Source: CAIOZA01 sp964464375 (GTDB lineage: Bacteria; Bacteroidota; Ignavibacteria; Kapaibacteriales; UBA2268). From it: a stretch of DNA of 64,000 bases. The DNA lies in NCBI GenBank assembly GCA_964464375.1, contig CAYXFU010000003.1, forward strand, positions 1 through 64,000. The letters are read 5' to 3'. The translations under genes and the position numbers were made by a program. Positions 34,601-42,753 of the stretch are shown here, in pieces (positions within the stretch are counted from its first letter, which is position 1; every line of letters starts with the position of its first letter). The notes beneath the pieces are model-generated. The model was not told the origin of the DNA, searched no databases, and saw only the letters and a list, made by a program, of their open reading frames with translations.

Positions 34601-34726
34601 AAGCTTTATTGATGACGAAATATCCGAAAGCCATTGACTAATCTGCGATTGACATGGATTACTTAATGCTAGAAATAGAAATGTAACAAGCCAGACTGTT
34701 GTTTTTAAGGGCGTAAATACTCCCAT
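31661..34726 (-). CDS. FG-GAP/ASPIC-UnbV repeat protein with Ig-like modules and T9SS sorting domain
   Basis: A 1021-residue surface protein. The signal peptide (1-27) is followed by a VCBS/FG-GAP beta-propeller with seven calcium-loop motifs of the form DxDxDGxxD, near residues 54, 123, 196, 255, 316, 381 and 441. Next come an ASPIC/UnbV domain (about 512-575, GARIIIYSGTNKFMQEI...WP), two or three ASPM/SPD-2/Hydin-like Ig modules (about 600-910, LNFDTVRVGDSKEMKFKIYN) and a type A sorting domain (SIAPNPASDNVEI to the C-terminus). Such proteins are extracellular adhesins or glycan/protein-binding factors. It leads an operon with a lipoprotein and ribD. Confidence 0.88.
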   Translation of the reverse strand: MGVFTPLKTTVWLVTFLFLALSNPCQSQISQWLSDISSSIKLDSAFGARISIVDVNNDNFPDLLWGTGNAGKNQFHLYLNIPNSDASSPEKRIFKDITDESGINVNRDPNKKGRVIDVAAMADVNNDGYVDLVTSIYYHRLEYYKDTLDPGDRSEVLLNDGTGHFTLVQNSGLNTINVINSYPSGLINATGMCFLDYDYDGKIDIYIPTWYGDRANGIGMPDVLLKGNGDGTFTQVKLPIIELNFYPMYGANVTDWDNDGWQDVLTSPYCNSRGNLFRNMHDGTFQDYAVQANYNAQDKTGDNGQALCQWEAQPGDYDNDGNMDILQDLVHGGLDQGEGRTHISHNNGPDSGYKFTPMTDMLKRDEPSNSHLGDQGGQWFDIDSDGNLDVAIGQMAYPQANTQGQERLYILQRTGGIFKDISKDLGIFNTIKEAHSMEPLDFDLDGDQDLLVSHQKRDTTYRDTIIDGKTQRITLPSAYMRIRLLHNNRQSTFENRYNKWLSVKLDPPAGCNKSAIGARIIIYSGTNKFMQEIQAGLGHFAGQQPFIRYFGLGPINRIDSVTVRWPRKDLKITTLKQVPFNAIINVDTAGIKGLISPTTSKKAVIAMYPQELNFDTVRVGDSKEMKFKIYNYGDTTLNVTSIGAGPIFRITSPQLPISIEPGETNAKEITLKFTPDSRRDCSSFLPITSNAYNFPDFYKPGVATKAFGFIEQPMISVTQSIDFDTVYTDTSKVLNAEIENTGELTLNITKIYLGNASASFSFTTNVGPTTLQSGQKLTIPIKYEPKNEEKDVCDITILSDGYNEQFSMIGLIGYGEHRKPRIATAPNMILFGSIDIGKTSEKTIVIRNDGTGNLIIDKITFENPFDIIYTFKSFTLPYIIPAKESREINIEFKPTAIMSYMTNVFFHSNSFTDSSYRVTFTGRGREPNSVEDEDITNGYLISIAPNPASDNVEIIMKNQSGRYSIQIIDLLGNTLLKLVDGQLPDGENRYIFESAKYGNGIYFLSVQNSYRRKIYPIVITK

Positions 34727-34998
34727 ATTCTACTCTTTGATATTTGAAAAAAAATAAACATAAATTTATCATATTAATTAGAGAATAAAAAATTTCTTAG
34801 CTTAATAATTCACAAAAAATGAATTACGAAGGATAAATTCAGAAAAATTGATTTTTTTCAATAAACAATTTGTTAAATGGCGGAATTTTTTTTAAGTTAT
34901 GAATTCTTATTATATTATGTAATAAAATCTAATTTAATTGTTAAACGATTTACGTTTTATTTATCACATCAAGTAAAACCAAAAGAAAGGTTATCATC

Positions 34999-36276
34999 AT
35001 GTCAATGCTCAAACAGAAATTAGCAGAAATTTTTCCAAAACAAAAGGCTGAAATTGCTGAATTTGTCAAGGCTTATGGCGACAAAAAGGTTTCAGAAGTA
35101 ACTCTAGCTCAGGCTTATGGCGGTATGCGCGGTGTAAAAGGACTTGTTTGCGACACATCAGAAGTTCCACCTGATAAAGGTCTTATAATTCGCGGAATAG
35201 AGTTAAAAAATATAACCGATAAATGGCCAGAAGAAATTCTATTCTTATTGTTAACCGGAGTGCTTCCTTCAGCCGAGGAATTAAAAGATTTACAGGATGA
35301 AATCAAAGCAGCTGAAGATGTTCCACAATATGTATGGGACGTACTCGATGCTATGCCAGCTGATTCTCATCCGATGGCTATGTTCAACACTGCAGTTCTT
35401 GTAATGCAGAAAGAATCTATCTTTGCTAAAAGATACAGTGAAGGCATGAAGAAAGATGAATATTGGTCAGCAACTTATGACGATATGATCCAGATAGTAG
35501 CAAAGTTACCGGCAATCGGTGCATGGGTTTACAGAAAACGCTTCGGCAAAGGTCCACGTATTGAAACCAACAAGAATGCAGATTGGTCAAAGAACTATGT
35601 ACACATGCTTGGTCTACCTGATAAAAACGAAGAATTCACTAAATTAATGAGATTATATCTCAATCTTCATAGTGACCACGAAGGTGGAAACGTTTCTGCT
35701 TATGCAGCTGCTACAATCAATTCAGCATTATCAGATCTTTATTATTCACTCTCTGGCGGTTTGAATGGACTTGCAGGTCCTCTCCATGGTCTTGCAAATC
35801 AGGAATGCCTTGACTGGGTTCTCCAGACAATGAAATTATTCAATGGTGCTCCAACTGAAGAACAATTAGAAAAATTTGCTGAAGATACACTTGCATCAGG
35901 CAAAGTTGTACCTGGTTATGGTCACGCTGTTCTTAGAATTACTGATCCAAGATTTGATGCATTCCTAGCATTTGGCAAAGAATATATGGCTGAAGATCCA
36001 GTATTCCAGACAGTTGCAAGAGTATTTGAAGTTGTTCCAAAAGTTTTGAGTAAAGTTCAGAAGATCAAAGATCCTTGGCCAAACGTTGACGCTGGCTCCG
36101 GAGCACTTCTGTATCACTATGGATTAGAGGAATTCAGTTATTATACTGTTCTGTTCAGCATTTCCAGAGCTCTTGGTGTATGTGCTCAGGCTGTGGTTTC
36201 ACGCGCTATGGGTTATCCTATAACAAGACCAAAATCTTTACCAATTTCAGAATACAAGAAATTAGTTGGTGCTTAA
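34999..36276 (+). CDS. gltA: Type I (eukaryote-like) citrate synthase
   Basis: Condenses oxaloacetate and acetyl-CoA in the TCA cycle. The catalytic triad is present: His263 (AGPLHGLANQE), His309 (PGYGHAVLR) and Asp364 (NVDAGSGAL). These correspond to pig heart His274/His320/Asp375. The sequence around them is closer to mitochondrial enzymes (LHSDHEGGNVSA, NGLAGPLHGLANQ) than to the hexameric E. coli GltA, and the 425-residue length fits the type I dimeric form also known in Geobacter. GAAAGG precedes the ATG. It ends in a strong terminator and is 478 nt upstream of mdh, so the two TCA enzymes are clustered but separately transcribed. Confidence 0.95.
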   Translation: MSMLKQKLAEIFPKQKAEIAEFVKAYGDKKVSEVTLAQAYGGMRGVKGLVCDTSEVPPDKGLIIRGIELKNITDKWPEEILFLLLTGVLPSAEELKDLQDEIKAAEDVPQYVWDVLDAMPADSHPMAMFNTAVLVMQKESIFAKRYSEGMKKDEYWSATYDDMIQIVAKLPAIGAWVYRKRFGKGPRIETNKNADWSKNYVHMLGLPDKNEEFTKLMRLYLNLHSDHEGGNVSAYAAATINSALSDLYYSLSGGLNGLAGPLHGLANQECLDWVLQTMKLFNGAPTEEQLEKFAEDTLASGKVVPGYGHAVLRITDPRFDAFLAFGKEYMAEDPVFQTVARVFEVVPKVLSKVQKIKDPWPNVDAGSGALLYHYGLEEFSYYTVLFSISRALGVCAQAVVSRAMGYPITRPKSLPISEYKKLVGA

Positions 36277-36290
36277 TTATATGCTTTTCA

Positions 36291-36320
36291 AGGGCTCCTT
36301 TTGAGGAGCCCTATTTTTTT
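36291..36320 (+). terminator. Terminator of citrate synthase
   Basis: AGGGCTCC (36291-36298) pairs perfectly with GGAGCCCT (36305-36312) around a 6-nt loop and is followed by seven T residues. Confidence 0.92.
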
Positions 36321-36355
36321 AAATTCTTTTTTTTAATTTTATCTTTCGGATTATT

Positions 36356-36712
36356 GTGAGAACGTCATTTTCAACTTTGTTATTTCTTGTTATTGTCTCG
36401 TTTATCGTTTCTTGTACTTGCGATTGCAAGAAAAGCTCAGAAGATAAGTTTGATTCTTCTTTGAAGGAAGCAATTTCTCATTCTGACAAGGCTGGTATGA
36501 ATCAGATATTAATTGTCCAGATTACATTAGCAACGATTTACAATGATGAGATTAAATCAAAATTTGAAAAATATGAATTAAATGTTCTCGAAGCCGACGG
36601 TTTGACAATCAGGGCTAAAGGCAGCTCAGAAACACTCAAAAAAGTATCCAGGCTTGAATATGTAAACCACATAAAATTACTGACTGAAAGCGTATATCCG
36701 AACAGAAAATGA
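36356..36712 (+). CDS. Small lipoprotein of unknown function
   Basis: A 118-residue predicted lipoprotein between the citrate synthase and malate dehydrogenase genes. The leader ends in FIVSC (Cys20), followed by a Cys-rich CDCKK. The body is a small alpha/beta domain (QILIVQITL, then LTIRAKGSSETLKKVSRL) with a ferredoxin-like strand-helix pattern. It begins at a GTG. There is no recognisable family. It lies 42 nt before mdh with no terminator between, so it may be co-transcribed with it. Confidence 0.6.
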   Translation: MRTSFSTLLFLVIVSFIVSCTCDCKKSSEDKFDSSLKEAISHSDKAGMNQILIVQITLATIYNDEIKSKFEKYELNVLEADGLTIRAKGSSETLKKVSRLEYVNHIKLLTESVYPNRK

Positions 36713-36754
36713 ATTGTAAGTAATTAATTTTTTATTTTTATTTTAGGTGTCAAT

Positions 36755-37690
36755 ATGAAAATTACAGTTATAGGAGCCGGTAATGTAGGTGCTACTGTTG
36801 CTCAGCTTCTAGCAAACAAAGAATTAGCAAATGAAGTTTTTTTGGTTGATGTTATCGAAGGTATTCCCGAAGGGAAAGCATTGGATATGTATGAGTCAAT
36901 GCCAATTTTGGAATCAGATACAAGGATCTACGGAACAACAAATTATGAACTCACAAAAGATTCAGATATAGTTATTCAAACTGCCGGCTTGGCAAGAAAA
37001 CCCGGTATGACTCGTGATGACTTGTTGATTGCAAATGCAAGTATTGTTTCATCATGTATCGAACAAGCTTTTAAATATTCTCCAAATGCTTATTACCTGG
37101 TAGTTTCGAATCCTCTCGACGTTATGACTTATGTCGCTCAGCAGGTAACTGGATTACCAAGGGAGAAAGTATTCGGTATGGCTGGTATTCTTGACACAGC
37201 AAGATACCGTTCATTCATTTCAATGGAACTTGGTGTTTCAATGCAGGACATTCAAGCTTTGATACTTGGTGGGCATGGCGATACTATGGTACCTTTGACA
37301 AGATTCACAACAGTTGCCGGTATTCCTGTTTCCGATTTGATGTCAAAAGAAAAGCTGGATGCAATAGTGGCAAGAGCAGCTGGTGGTGGTGGTGAAATTG
37401 TGAAATATCTGAAAACAGGTAGTGCATATTATGCTCCCGCTGCAGCAGCTGTTCAGATGGTTGAATCAATCGTTAATGACCAGAAGAGAATTCTACCATG
37501 CTCAGTCATGCTCAATGGTGAGTATGGTTATAATGGCGTAGTTCTTGGCGTTCCTGTAATTCTTGGCAAAAATGGCGTAGAAAAGGTTCTCGAATTGAAT
37601 TTAAATGCTGAAGAAAAAGCATTACTTCAGAATTCAGTCGATCACGTTACCGAGACAATGAAAGAAGCAGTAGAATTACTCAAAAAATAA
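36755..37690 (+). CDS. mdh: Malate dehydrogenase (LDH-like, MDH type 3)
   Basis: NAD-dependent interconversion of malate and oxaloacetate in the TCA cycle. The NAD motif is GAGNVG (residues 7-12), with Asp in FLVDV setting NADH preference. The mobile loop is GLARKPGMTRDDLL, whose Arg marks malate rather than lactate specificity. The catalytic His is in GGHGDTMVPLT, and the N-P-D motif is SNPLDVMTY. At 311 residues it is typical of the Chlorobi/Bacteroidota/Bacillus tetrameric type. A terminator follows 20 nt after the stop. Confidence 0.96.
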   Translation: MKITVIGAGNVGATVAQLLANKELANEVFLVDVIEGIPEGKALDMYESMPILESDTRIYGTTNYELTKDSDIVIQTAGLARKPGMTRDDLLIANASIVSSCIEQAFKYSPNAYYLVVSNPLDVMTYVAQQVTGLPREKVFGMAGILDTARYRSFISMELGVSMQDIQALILGGHGDTMVPLTRFTTVAGIPVSDLMSKEKLDAIVARAAGGGGEIVKYLKTGSAYYAPAAAAVQMVESIVNDQKRILPCSVMLNGEYGYNGVVLGVPVILGKNGVEKVLELNLNAEEKALLQNSVDHVTETMKEAVELLKK

Positions 37691-37709
37691 GTTTATTATT
37701 ACTTTGAAT

Positions 37710-37750
37710 GTCCGGGTCGGTTGATGTAACACACCTTCCCGGACTTTTTT
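37710..37750 (+). terminator. Terminator of malate dehydrogenase
   Basis: GTCCGGG (37710-37716) pairs with CCCGGAC (37738-37744), followed by six T. The open frame that runs through this hairpin is not the true start of the next gene. Confidence 0.88.
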
Positions 37751-37770
37751 ATTTTACACATGAATTCGAT

Positions 37771-38403
37771 ATGGCAAGATCAAATTTATATTATATTTAT
37801 TTCAAACCATTCAATGTAATGACTCAATTCTCTTCAGTAGATGGCAAAACTACACTAGGAGATTTGCTAAAACTTAAGGATGATGTCTATCCGGTAGGGA
37901 GGCTGGATTACGATAGTGAAGGTTTGCTTATACTAACAAATGACAACGATTTAAAGACTATTGTACTAGATCCTACTTTTGGACATAAGCGAACTTACCT
38001 GTTGCAACTTGAAGGTGACATAACAGATTCATCCATTGAATTGCTTGAACAAGGGGTTGAAATCAATATTAATGGTGAAATTTATCAAACTCTACCAGCT
38101 GAGATTGAAAAATTGCAAACTGATCCCATAGTTGCTCCGAGGTCGATCCCAATTCGAATCAGAGAGAATGTACCGACAAGTTGGATTAAGCTAAAATTAA
38201 CAGAAGGAAAGAACAGACAAGCCAGAAAAATGGCCGCAAAAGTTGGTTTCCCTGTCTTGCGGCTCATTAGAATTTCGATTGGAGACATTGATTTGAAAGA
38301 TATGATTCCAGGCGACATTACGCAAATATCAAAAAATACTATTTATCGGCTTCTAAATATAGAATCAAAAATATCATATTATACTCATTATAAAATTATA
38401 TAA
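37771..38403 (+). CDS. rluE: RluE-type 23S rRNA pseudouridine synthase
   Basis: A pseudouridine synthase of the RsuA/RluE branch. The catalytic Asp is in YPVGRLDYDSEGLLILTND and a second motif is EGKNRQARKMAAKVGFPV. At 210 residues and without an S4 domain it matches RluE, which modifies 23S rRNA position 2457 (E. coli numbering); RluF is the alternative. I start at the ATG at 37771, because the longer frame from 37708 would run through the mdh terminator. The last 8 nt overlap the convergent PiT gene. Confidence 0.9.
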   Translation: MARSNLYYIYFKPFNVMTQFSSVDGKTTLGDLLKLKDDVYPVGRLDYDSEGLLILTNDNDLKTIVLDPTFGHKRTYLLQLEGDITDSSIELLEQGVEININGEIYQTLPAEIEKLQTDPIVAPRSIPIRIRENVPTSWIKLKLTEGKNRQARKMAAKVGFPVLRLIRISIGDIDLKDMIPGDITQISKNTIYRLLNIESKISYYTHYKII

Positions 38404-39418
38404 AGAGTTTGAAGATATAAAAGCATACTGCACCGACTAAAGCTGACATTGGAATAGTTACTATCCAAGCCATAACAATTCTCGCTGCTACCTGCCATTT
38501 AATTCCAGAAAGATTGGATGTGCTCCCAACACCTACAATTGCACCGGCTATTGTATGAGTTGTGGAAACAGGAATACCCATATTCGTTGCCATAAACAGA
38601 GTTACTGCACCGGCTGTTTCTGCACAAAAACCATGGATTGGTCTAAGTTTTGTAAGTTTCATTCCCATAGTTTTCACAATTTTCCATCCACCAAGCGCAG
38701 TACCAATACCCATTGCAAGATGGCAAGATAATATTATCCATAGTGTATCCCAATGGAGGAATGAGAGTTTCATAGTTGTTGGCGCTAAACCTGCAGCTAT
38801 CAGAATTGCGACAATAATACCCATAGTTTTTTGGGCATCATTTCCACCATGACCTAGTGAATATAATGCAGCTGAGAACAATTGACCCTTTCTAAATACA
38901 GAATCAACTTTCATAGGAATCCACTTACGAACAATCCAATAAACAGCTATCATAAATCCAATAGCTAAAGCAAAACCTAAAAGCGGCGCAAGAGGAATAA
39001 ATAACATTGCTTCTGATAGCTTATGCCATCTAATTATATCTATACCGGCATAAGCAATACCGGCACCGGCAAACCCACCTATCAAAGCGTGAGAGGAACT
39101 TGTTGGTAACCCCCACCACCAGGTAATTAAATCCCAGACTATAGCACCCAATAACCCAGCCATTACTACATATACAAAAACCGGATCAGCAGGATTTATT
39201 TTAACTATTTTAGAAATCGTATCGGCTACCTTTGGGGCAAAAACAAACATAGCAGCAAAATTAAAAAAAGCTGCCCACAAGACCGCCATCTTCGGAGATA
39301 GCACTCTTGTTGACACAATTGTTGCTATGGAATTTGCGGCATCATGAAATCCGTTTATTATATCAAAAATAAGTGCTACAGCTACTGTAATCACCACAAC
39401 TATCATTATTGAATCCAT
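38396..39418 (-). CDS. pit: PiT-family inorganic phosphate transporter
   Basis: A low-affinity phosphate (metal-phosphate) symporter in the inner membrane. The duplicated PiT signatures are DIINGFHDAANSIATIVSTR near the N-terminus and GIPVSTTHTIAGAIVGVG in the C-terminal half, with about ten helices. It is 340 residues, the compact form. It is encoded 36 nt after a DUF47 partner gene, the standard pairing in bacteria, and no PstSCAB genes are present. Confidence 0.93.
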   Translation of the reverse strand: MDSIMIVVVITVAVALIFDIINGFHDAANSIATIVSTRVLSPKMAVLWAAFFNFAAMFVFAPKVADTISKIVKINPADPVFVYVVMAGLLGAIVWDLITWWWGLPTSSSHALIGGFAGAGIAYAGIDIIRWHKLSEAMLFIPLAPLLGFALAIGFMIAVYWIVRKWIPMKVDSVFRKGQLFSAALYSLGHGGNDAQKTMGIIVAILIAAGLAPTTMKLSFLHWDTLWIILSCHLAMGIGTALGGWKIVKTMGMKLTKLRPIHGFCAETAGAVTLFMATNMGIPVSTTHTIAGAIVGVGSTSNLSGIKWQVAARIVMAWIVTIPMSALVGAVCFYIFKLFI

Positions 39419-39454
39419 TTATCACCTGTTGTTTCTCATTAGAAAAGATAGTAA

Positions 39455-40078
39455 TTATGCGTTATCGATTAAAATACCTTCAATAACATTTGCCAGTCCT
39501 TCGCATCTGTCAACAGCCTTTTCGAGTCGCTCAAATACTTCTTTCCATTTGATAATCAGGATAGTATCGTTCTCTTTGAATAATCTTGAAATTGAATTTC
39601 TCAATACTTCATCAGCATCATGTTCCAGCTTATGAATAGCTGCACATTTATCTTTAATAATGTCAGGTTTCTTCATGTTTCTTAGACCTTTGATCGCAAT
39701 CTCAAGCTCATTAGTTGCAGTAATAAGAATATCTGCCATCTGAACAGCTTCTTCACGCATATCGTTGATCTCGTAAAGTTTCATGCGGCTAACAGCTGTC
39801 TTGATGTTGTCTGCAATATCATCCATCTGTTTAATTAATGCAAAAATGTCGGATCTTTCGATTGGAGTAATGAATGTCTTGTGCAAAGCTTCAGTGCAAG
39901 TATGAATGATATCATCTGCATCATGCTCAAGTTTAGATATTTTCTTTGCTGATTCATCTAATTTTTCAGGATGCAAAGTAAGGTTCTTTAATTCCGCACA
40001 AATTTCCTTGGTAATAACCATGTGGCTTTCGAAGAAATCAAAGAATTTAAACTCTTTAGGTAGTAAGGCACTTAACAT
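39455..40078 (-). CDS. DUF47/PhoU-like accessory protein of PiT
   Basis: An all-helical cytoplasmic protein of the DUF47 (PhoU-like) family that accompanies PiT transporters and is thought to control phosphate flux. The helical repeats include SKLEHDADDIIHTCTEALHK and HKLEHDADEVLRNSISRLFK, both with the conserved ExxxD metal-binding pattern. The ATG at 40078 has GGAG 7 nt upstream; the longer frame from 40135 adds 19 residues with no support. It is the first gene of a two-gene operon with the PiT transporter. Confidence 0.9.
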   Translation of the reverse strand: MLSALLPKEFKFFDFFESHMVITKEICAELKNLTLHPEKLDESAKKISKLEHDADDIIHTCTEALHKTFITPIERSDIFALIKQMDDIADNIKTAVSRMKLYEINDMREEAVQMADILITATNELEIAIKGLRNMKKPDIIKDKCAAIHKLEHDADEVLRNSISRLFKENDTILIIKWKEVFERLEKAVDRCEGLANVIEGILIDNA

Positions 40079-40161
40079 ATAATTCTCCAGAATTTGTAAA
40101 CTATAAGTTTGTAATTTAATAATATTTCTTAACACAATATTAACATATTCTTAACAATCAA

Positions 40162-40199
40162 CAAAAAGAGACAGCCACTAACGTGACTGTCTCCTTTTG
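40162..40199 (-). terminator. Terminator after the amt-porin genes
   Basis: On the minus strand AAAAGGAGACAG...CTGTCTCTTTTTG forms a 13-15 bp stem (arms 40164-40178 and 40183-40198, few mismatches, 4-nt loop) ending in a T run. It closes the transcript of the porin gene. Confidence 0.85.
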
Positions 40200-40217
40200 A
40201 ATAATTAAGCAAATTAA

Positions 40218-41324
40218 TTATTTTAGAATAACTCCGAAATTTAAAGCAACTTCCATTCTTGAGTTAGAAAGTTTATTGTCAGATCCAAGAAACATTTTAA
40301 AAGTATCATCAAATGTGAGATATGTTCCTTCAAGTCTGATATATGAATTTCCGGAAGGTTTATACTCAACACCTGCTGTAATTCCATTGCCCTTTAAAAT
40401 TGGAGCATATACACCATCGCTGTTATTAGCAGAAGCATAACGTAATGTTCCGCTGAATGCCTCAGTTGCCTGATAATGAGCAGTTAGAGACCAGCCTGAA
40501 AATTTGCCGGCTATTGTAGAGAAAACGGTTGTAGAATCAATCTCACTATATGATGTCACATCTTTAGTAGCTAAATCAAATTGTCCCTTTAATGCAAAAG
40601 CATCTGTTATTGAATACGAGACTACAAAACAGTTCAGCATGTGCATTTTGAAACTTGCAGGACTTCCTGCTTCTTCGTTCCCAAAAACACTGGCATAAGA
40701 AGCAGTTAAATTATCAATAGGTTTATAACTTAGGAAAACACCAAGGGTCTTATTGTCATTATTCTCCTCGAAAATTCCATTACCATTTAACACATATAAT
40801 TGCCCTGTAAACTTATCTGACTCGTAAGAAGCTCTAATACCAGCCTGATAGAATGGTTCGAAATAAGTAACAATTGAATGGGAAGTAAGCCAGTTATCCT
40901 TTGGCAGTAATGATTCGCCACCAATATGAGTTAGAAAATATCCGGCATCGAACCATAAATTATCGATAATTTTAAAGCCTACATTCGCTTGCTGGATTGC
41001 AGGCATCGAATTTCCGGATGAAGGATAAGCAGTTCTATGCAAATCACCATAATGGAATGAAACGGCACCTCTGAAATTGGACCAACTTCCATCAATATTA
41101 ACCTGTGCTGTATTAAGACTGAACTGATCTTTTTTACTGTTAATATAAGTTAACTTTCTCAAAGATGGATAAATTGATTGTCCATTTATATACCCATCAT
41201 TATCAGATGCAATATAGCAATCCATATATCCGCTGATATTGACTTTTGGAACGTCAGTTTGAGCGTTTATACTTAGTGATGCGCTAATTGCAAGAATCAT
41301 AAGAAGGCTGATTGTCTTATACAT
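40218..41324 (-). CDS. OmpL-like (BBP2) outer membrane porin
   Basis: A predicted outer-membrane beta-barrel of the OmpL-like/BBP2 type. The signal peptide is residues 1-21 (SINA-QTDV). Alternating strands start with VNISGYMDCYIASDNDG and AQVNIDGSWSNFRGAVSFHYGD, and a terminal strand ends LNFGVILK. 368 residues. It lies 17 nt after amt on the same strand, a recurrent arrangement that suggests the porin admits ammonium or related solutes to the periplasm. Substrate specificity is inference from context. Confidence 0.8.
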   Translation of the reverse strand: MYKTISLLMILAISASLSINAQTDVPKVNISGYMDCYIASDNDGYINGQSIYPSLRKLTYINSKKDQFSLNTAQVNIDGSWSNFRGAVSFHYGDLHRTAYPSSGNSMPAIQQANVGFKIIDNLWFDAGYFLTHIGGESLLPKDNWLTSHSIVTYFEPFYQAGIRASYESDKFTGQLYVLNGNGIFEENNDNKTLGVFLSYKPIDNLTASYASVFGNEEAGSPASFKMHMLNCFVVSYSITDAFALKGQFDLATKDVTSYSEIDSTTVFSTIAGKFSGWSLTAHYQATEAFSGTLRYASANNSDGVYAPILKGNGITAGVEYKPSGNSYIRLEGTYLTFDDTFKMFLGSDNKLSNSRMEVALNFGVILK

Positions 41325-41341
41325 AATACTCCTTAATTAAT

Positions 41342-42574
41342 TTAAAATTCGATATAGGCTGTTTCGCCATGTAATGTATCGTCCAATCCTGCAATTTCTT
41401 CAGTCTCTGTTACCTTAACGGGAGTAATTTTATTTATTAACCAAAGCGAAAAATAAGTAAAAACAAATCCATAAGCGGCTGTACCTAATCCTGCTGCAAG
41501 TTGCTTAAAGAAGAAGTTACTGTTCCCTTCCAACAAACCAATAGGCCATGCAACTGATGGATTGTACCTGGCAGCTACTGTTGCGAAAACTCCAAGTAGT
41601 ATTGTTCCTAATAAGCCACCGACACCATGCACACCCCATACATCGAGTGCATCATCCCATCCCAATTTATTTTTTAAAGATACTGCAAAATAGCAGACAA
41701 TACCTGCAATAATACCAATGAACACTGCACTCGTAACAGTAACATATCCTGCAGCCGGTGTAATAGTAGCTAAGCCTGCAACAGCACCAGTCAGAAGTCC
41801 AACAAATTTCGGCTTCTTTTCCAGAATCCATGCGAGAAACAGCCATGTCATGCCTGCGAATGATGCGGCTACGTCAGTATTTAAAAATGCATTTGCGGTA
41901 ACAGGATCGACAGCAAATTCACTACCTGCATTGAATCCATACCATCCGAACCATAAAAGTCCTGTTCCCAGTGCTACAAGTGGAATACTATGAGGTCCTT
42001 TATCCTGTACTTTTCGTTTTCCGACATAAAATACAGCGGCTAAAGCTGCAAAACCAGCTGTACAATGAACTACAATACCACCTGCAAAATCAAATATTCC
42101 CCATTTCGCGAGTAATCCATTGCCCCAAACCATGTGAACAAATGGAAAGTACACGAAAAGCAACCAAACAGTGATAAATATCAAATATGCCCCGAATCTT
42201 ACCCGGTTAGTGAATGCTCCAGTTATTAGCGCTGGCGTTATTATGGCAAACATCATCTGATATGCTATGAATACAATCAGAGGAATTGATGGATTCAGAG
42301 GTGATGCATCATTGATTGTTATTCCCCAAAGAAAAGCTTTATCAAGATTCCCGATAACTGCACCTTCACCACCACTGAAACAAAGTGAGTATCCAACTGC
42401 ATACCAAATCACCGTTGTCAATCCCATTGATACAAAGCTTTGAATCATAATTGTAAGAACGTTTTTTCTTCCGACAAGACCACCATAGAAGAAGGCTAGT
42501 CCTGGTGTCATAAGCATAACCAAACTGGTTGCCAATAGCATAAAGCCAGTATTTCCTGTGTCAAATTGTGGCAT
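41342..42574 (-). CDS. amt: Ammonium transporter
   Basis: An Amt/MEP/Rh ammonium channel with eleven predicted helices. The family motifs are FYGGLVGRKNVL in the first helices, the pore-His region GGIVVHCTAGFAALAAV (first conserved His) and WGVHGVGGLLGTILLG (second His). It is 410 residues, with a short N-terminus and no obvious signal peptide. No glnK/glnB gene is adjacent. Downstream it is coupled to a porin gene; upstream lies a two-component pair reading in the same direction. Confidence 0.95.
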   Translation of the reverse strand: MPQFDTGNTGFMLLATSLVMLMTPGLAFFYGGLVGRKNVLTIMIQSFVSMGLTTVIWYAVGYSLCFSGGEGAVIGNLDKAFLWGITINDASPLNPSIPLIVFIAYQMMFAIITPALITGAFTNRVRFGAYLIFITVWLLFVYFPFVHMVWGNGLLAKWGIFDFAGGIVVHCTAGFAALAAVFYVGKRKVQDKGPHSIPLVALGTGLLWFGWYGFNAGSEFAVDPVTANAFLNTDVAASFAGMTWLFLAWILEKKPKFVGLLTGAVAGLATITPAAGYVTVTSAVFIGIIAGIVCYFAVSLKNKLGWDDALDVWGVHGVGGLLGTILLGVFATVAARYNPSVAWPIGLLEGNSNFFFKQLAAGLGTAAYGFVFTYFSLWLINKITPVKVTETEEIAGLDDTLHGETAYIEF

Positions 42575-42692
42575 TTTAATTCCTGTTAATAATTTGAATA
42601 ATTACTTTAGCCCATTGTATTAATGGATTCATGCAATTTTGCAATATCAGGTTTAATAGCAAATCAGCATGTTGCGGAAATTAACTTGGGGT

Positions 42693-42716
42693 ATTACGTA
42701 ATTAATCTAAGTGGAT
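42693..42716. promoter_or_regulatory. Palindrome and ACGTA motif upstream of amt
   Basis: ATTACGTAAT is a perfect 10-bp palindrome (42693-42702), and a second CACGTAGAT lies 17 nt away. Both are in the 179-nt gap between the NarL-type regulator and amt, about 120-145 nt upstream of the amt start. This is a possible binding site for the adjacent regulator; no consensus for it is known to me. Confidence 0.3.
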
Positions 42717-42753
42717 CACGTAGATTTTTAGTTTAGCTTTAAAATAACTCAAC

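Noticed and set aside
37708..37770. Upstream extension of the RluE-type gene
   Set aside because: The extension runs through the mdh terminator hairpin, and the family starts at the ATG at 37771.
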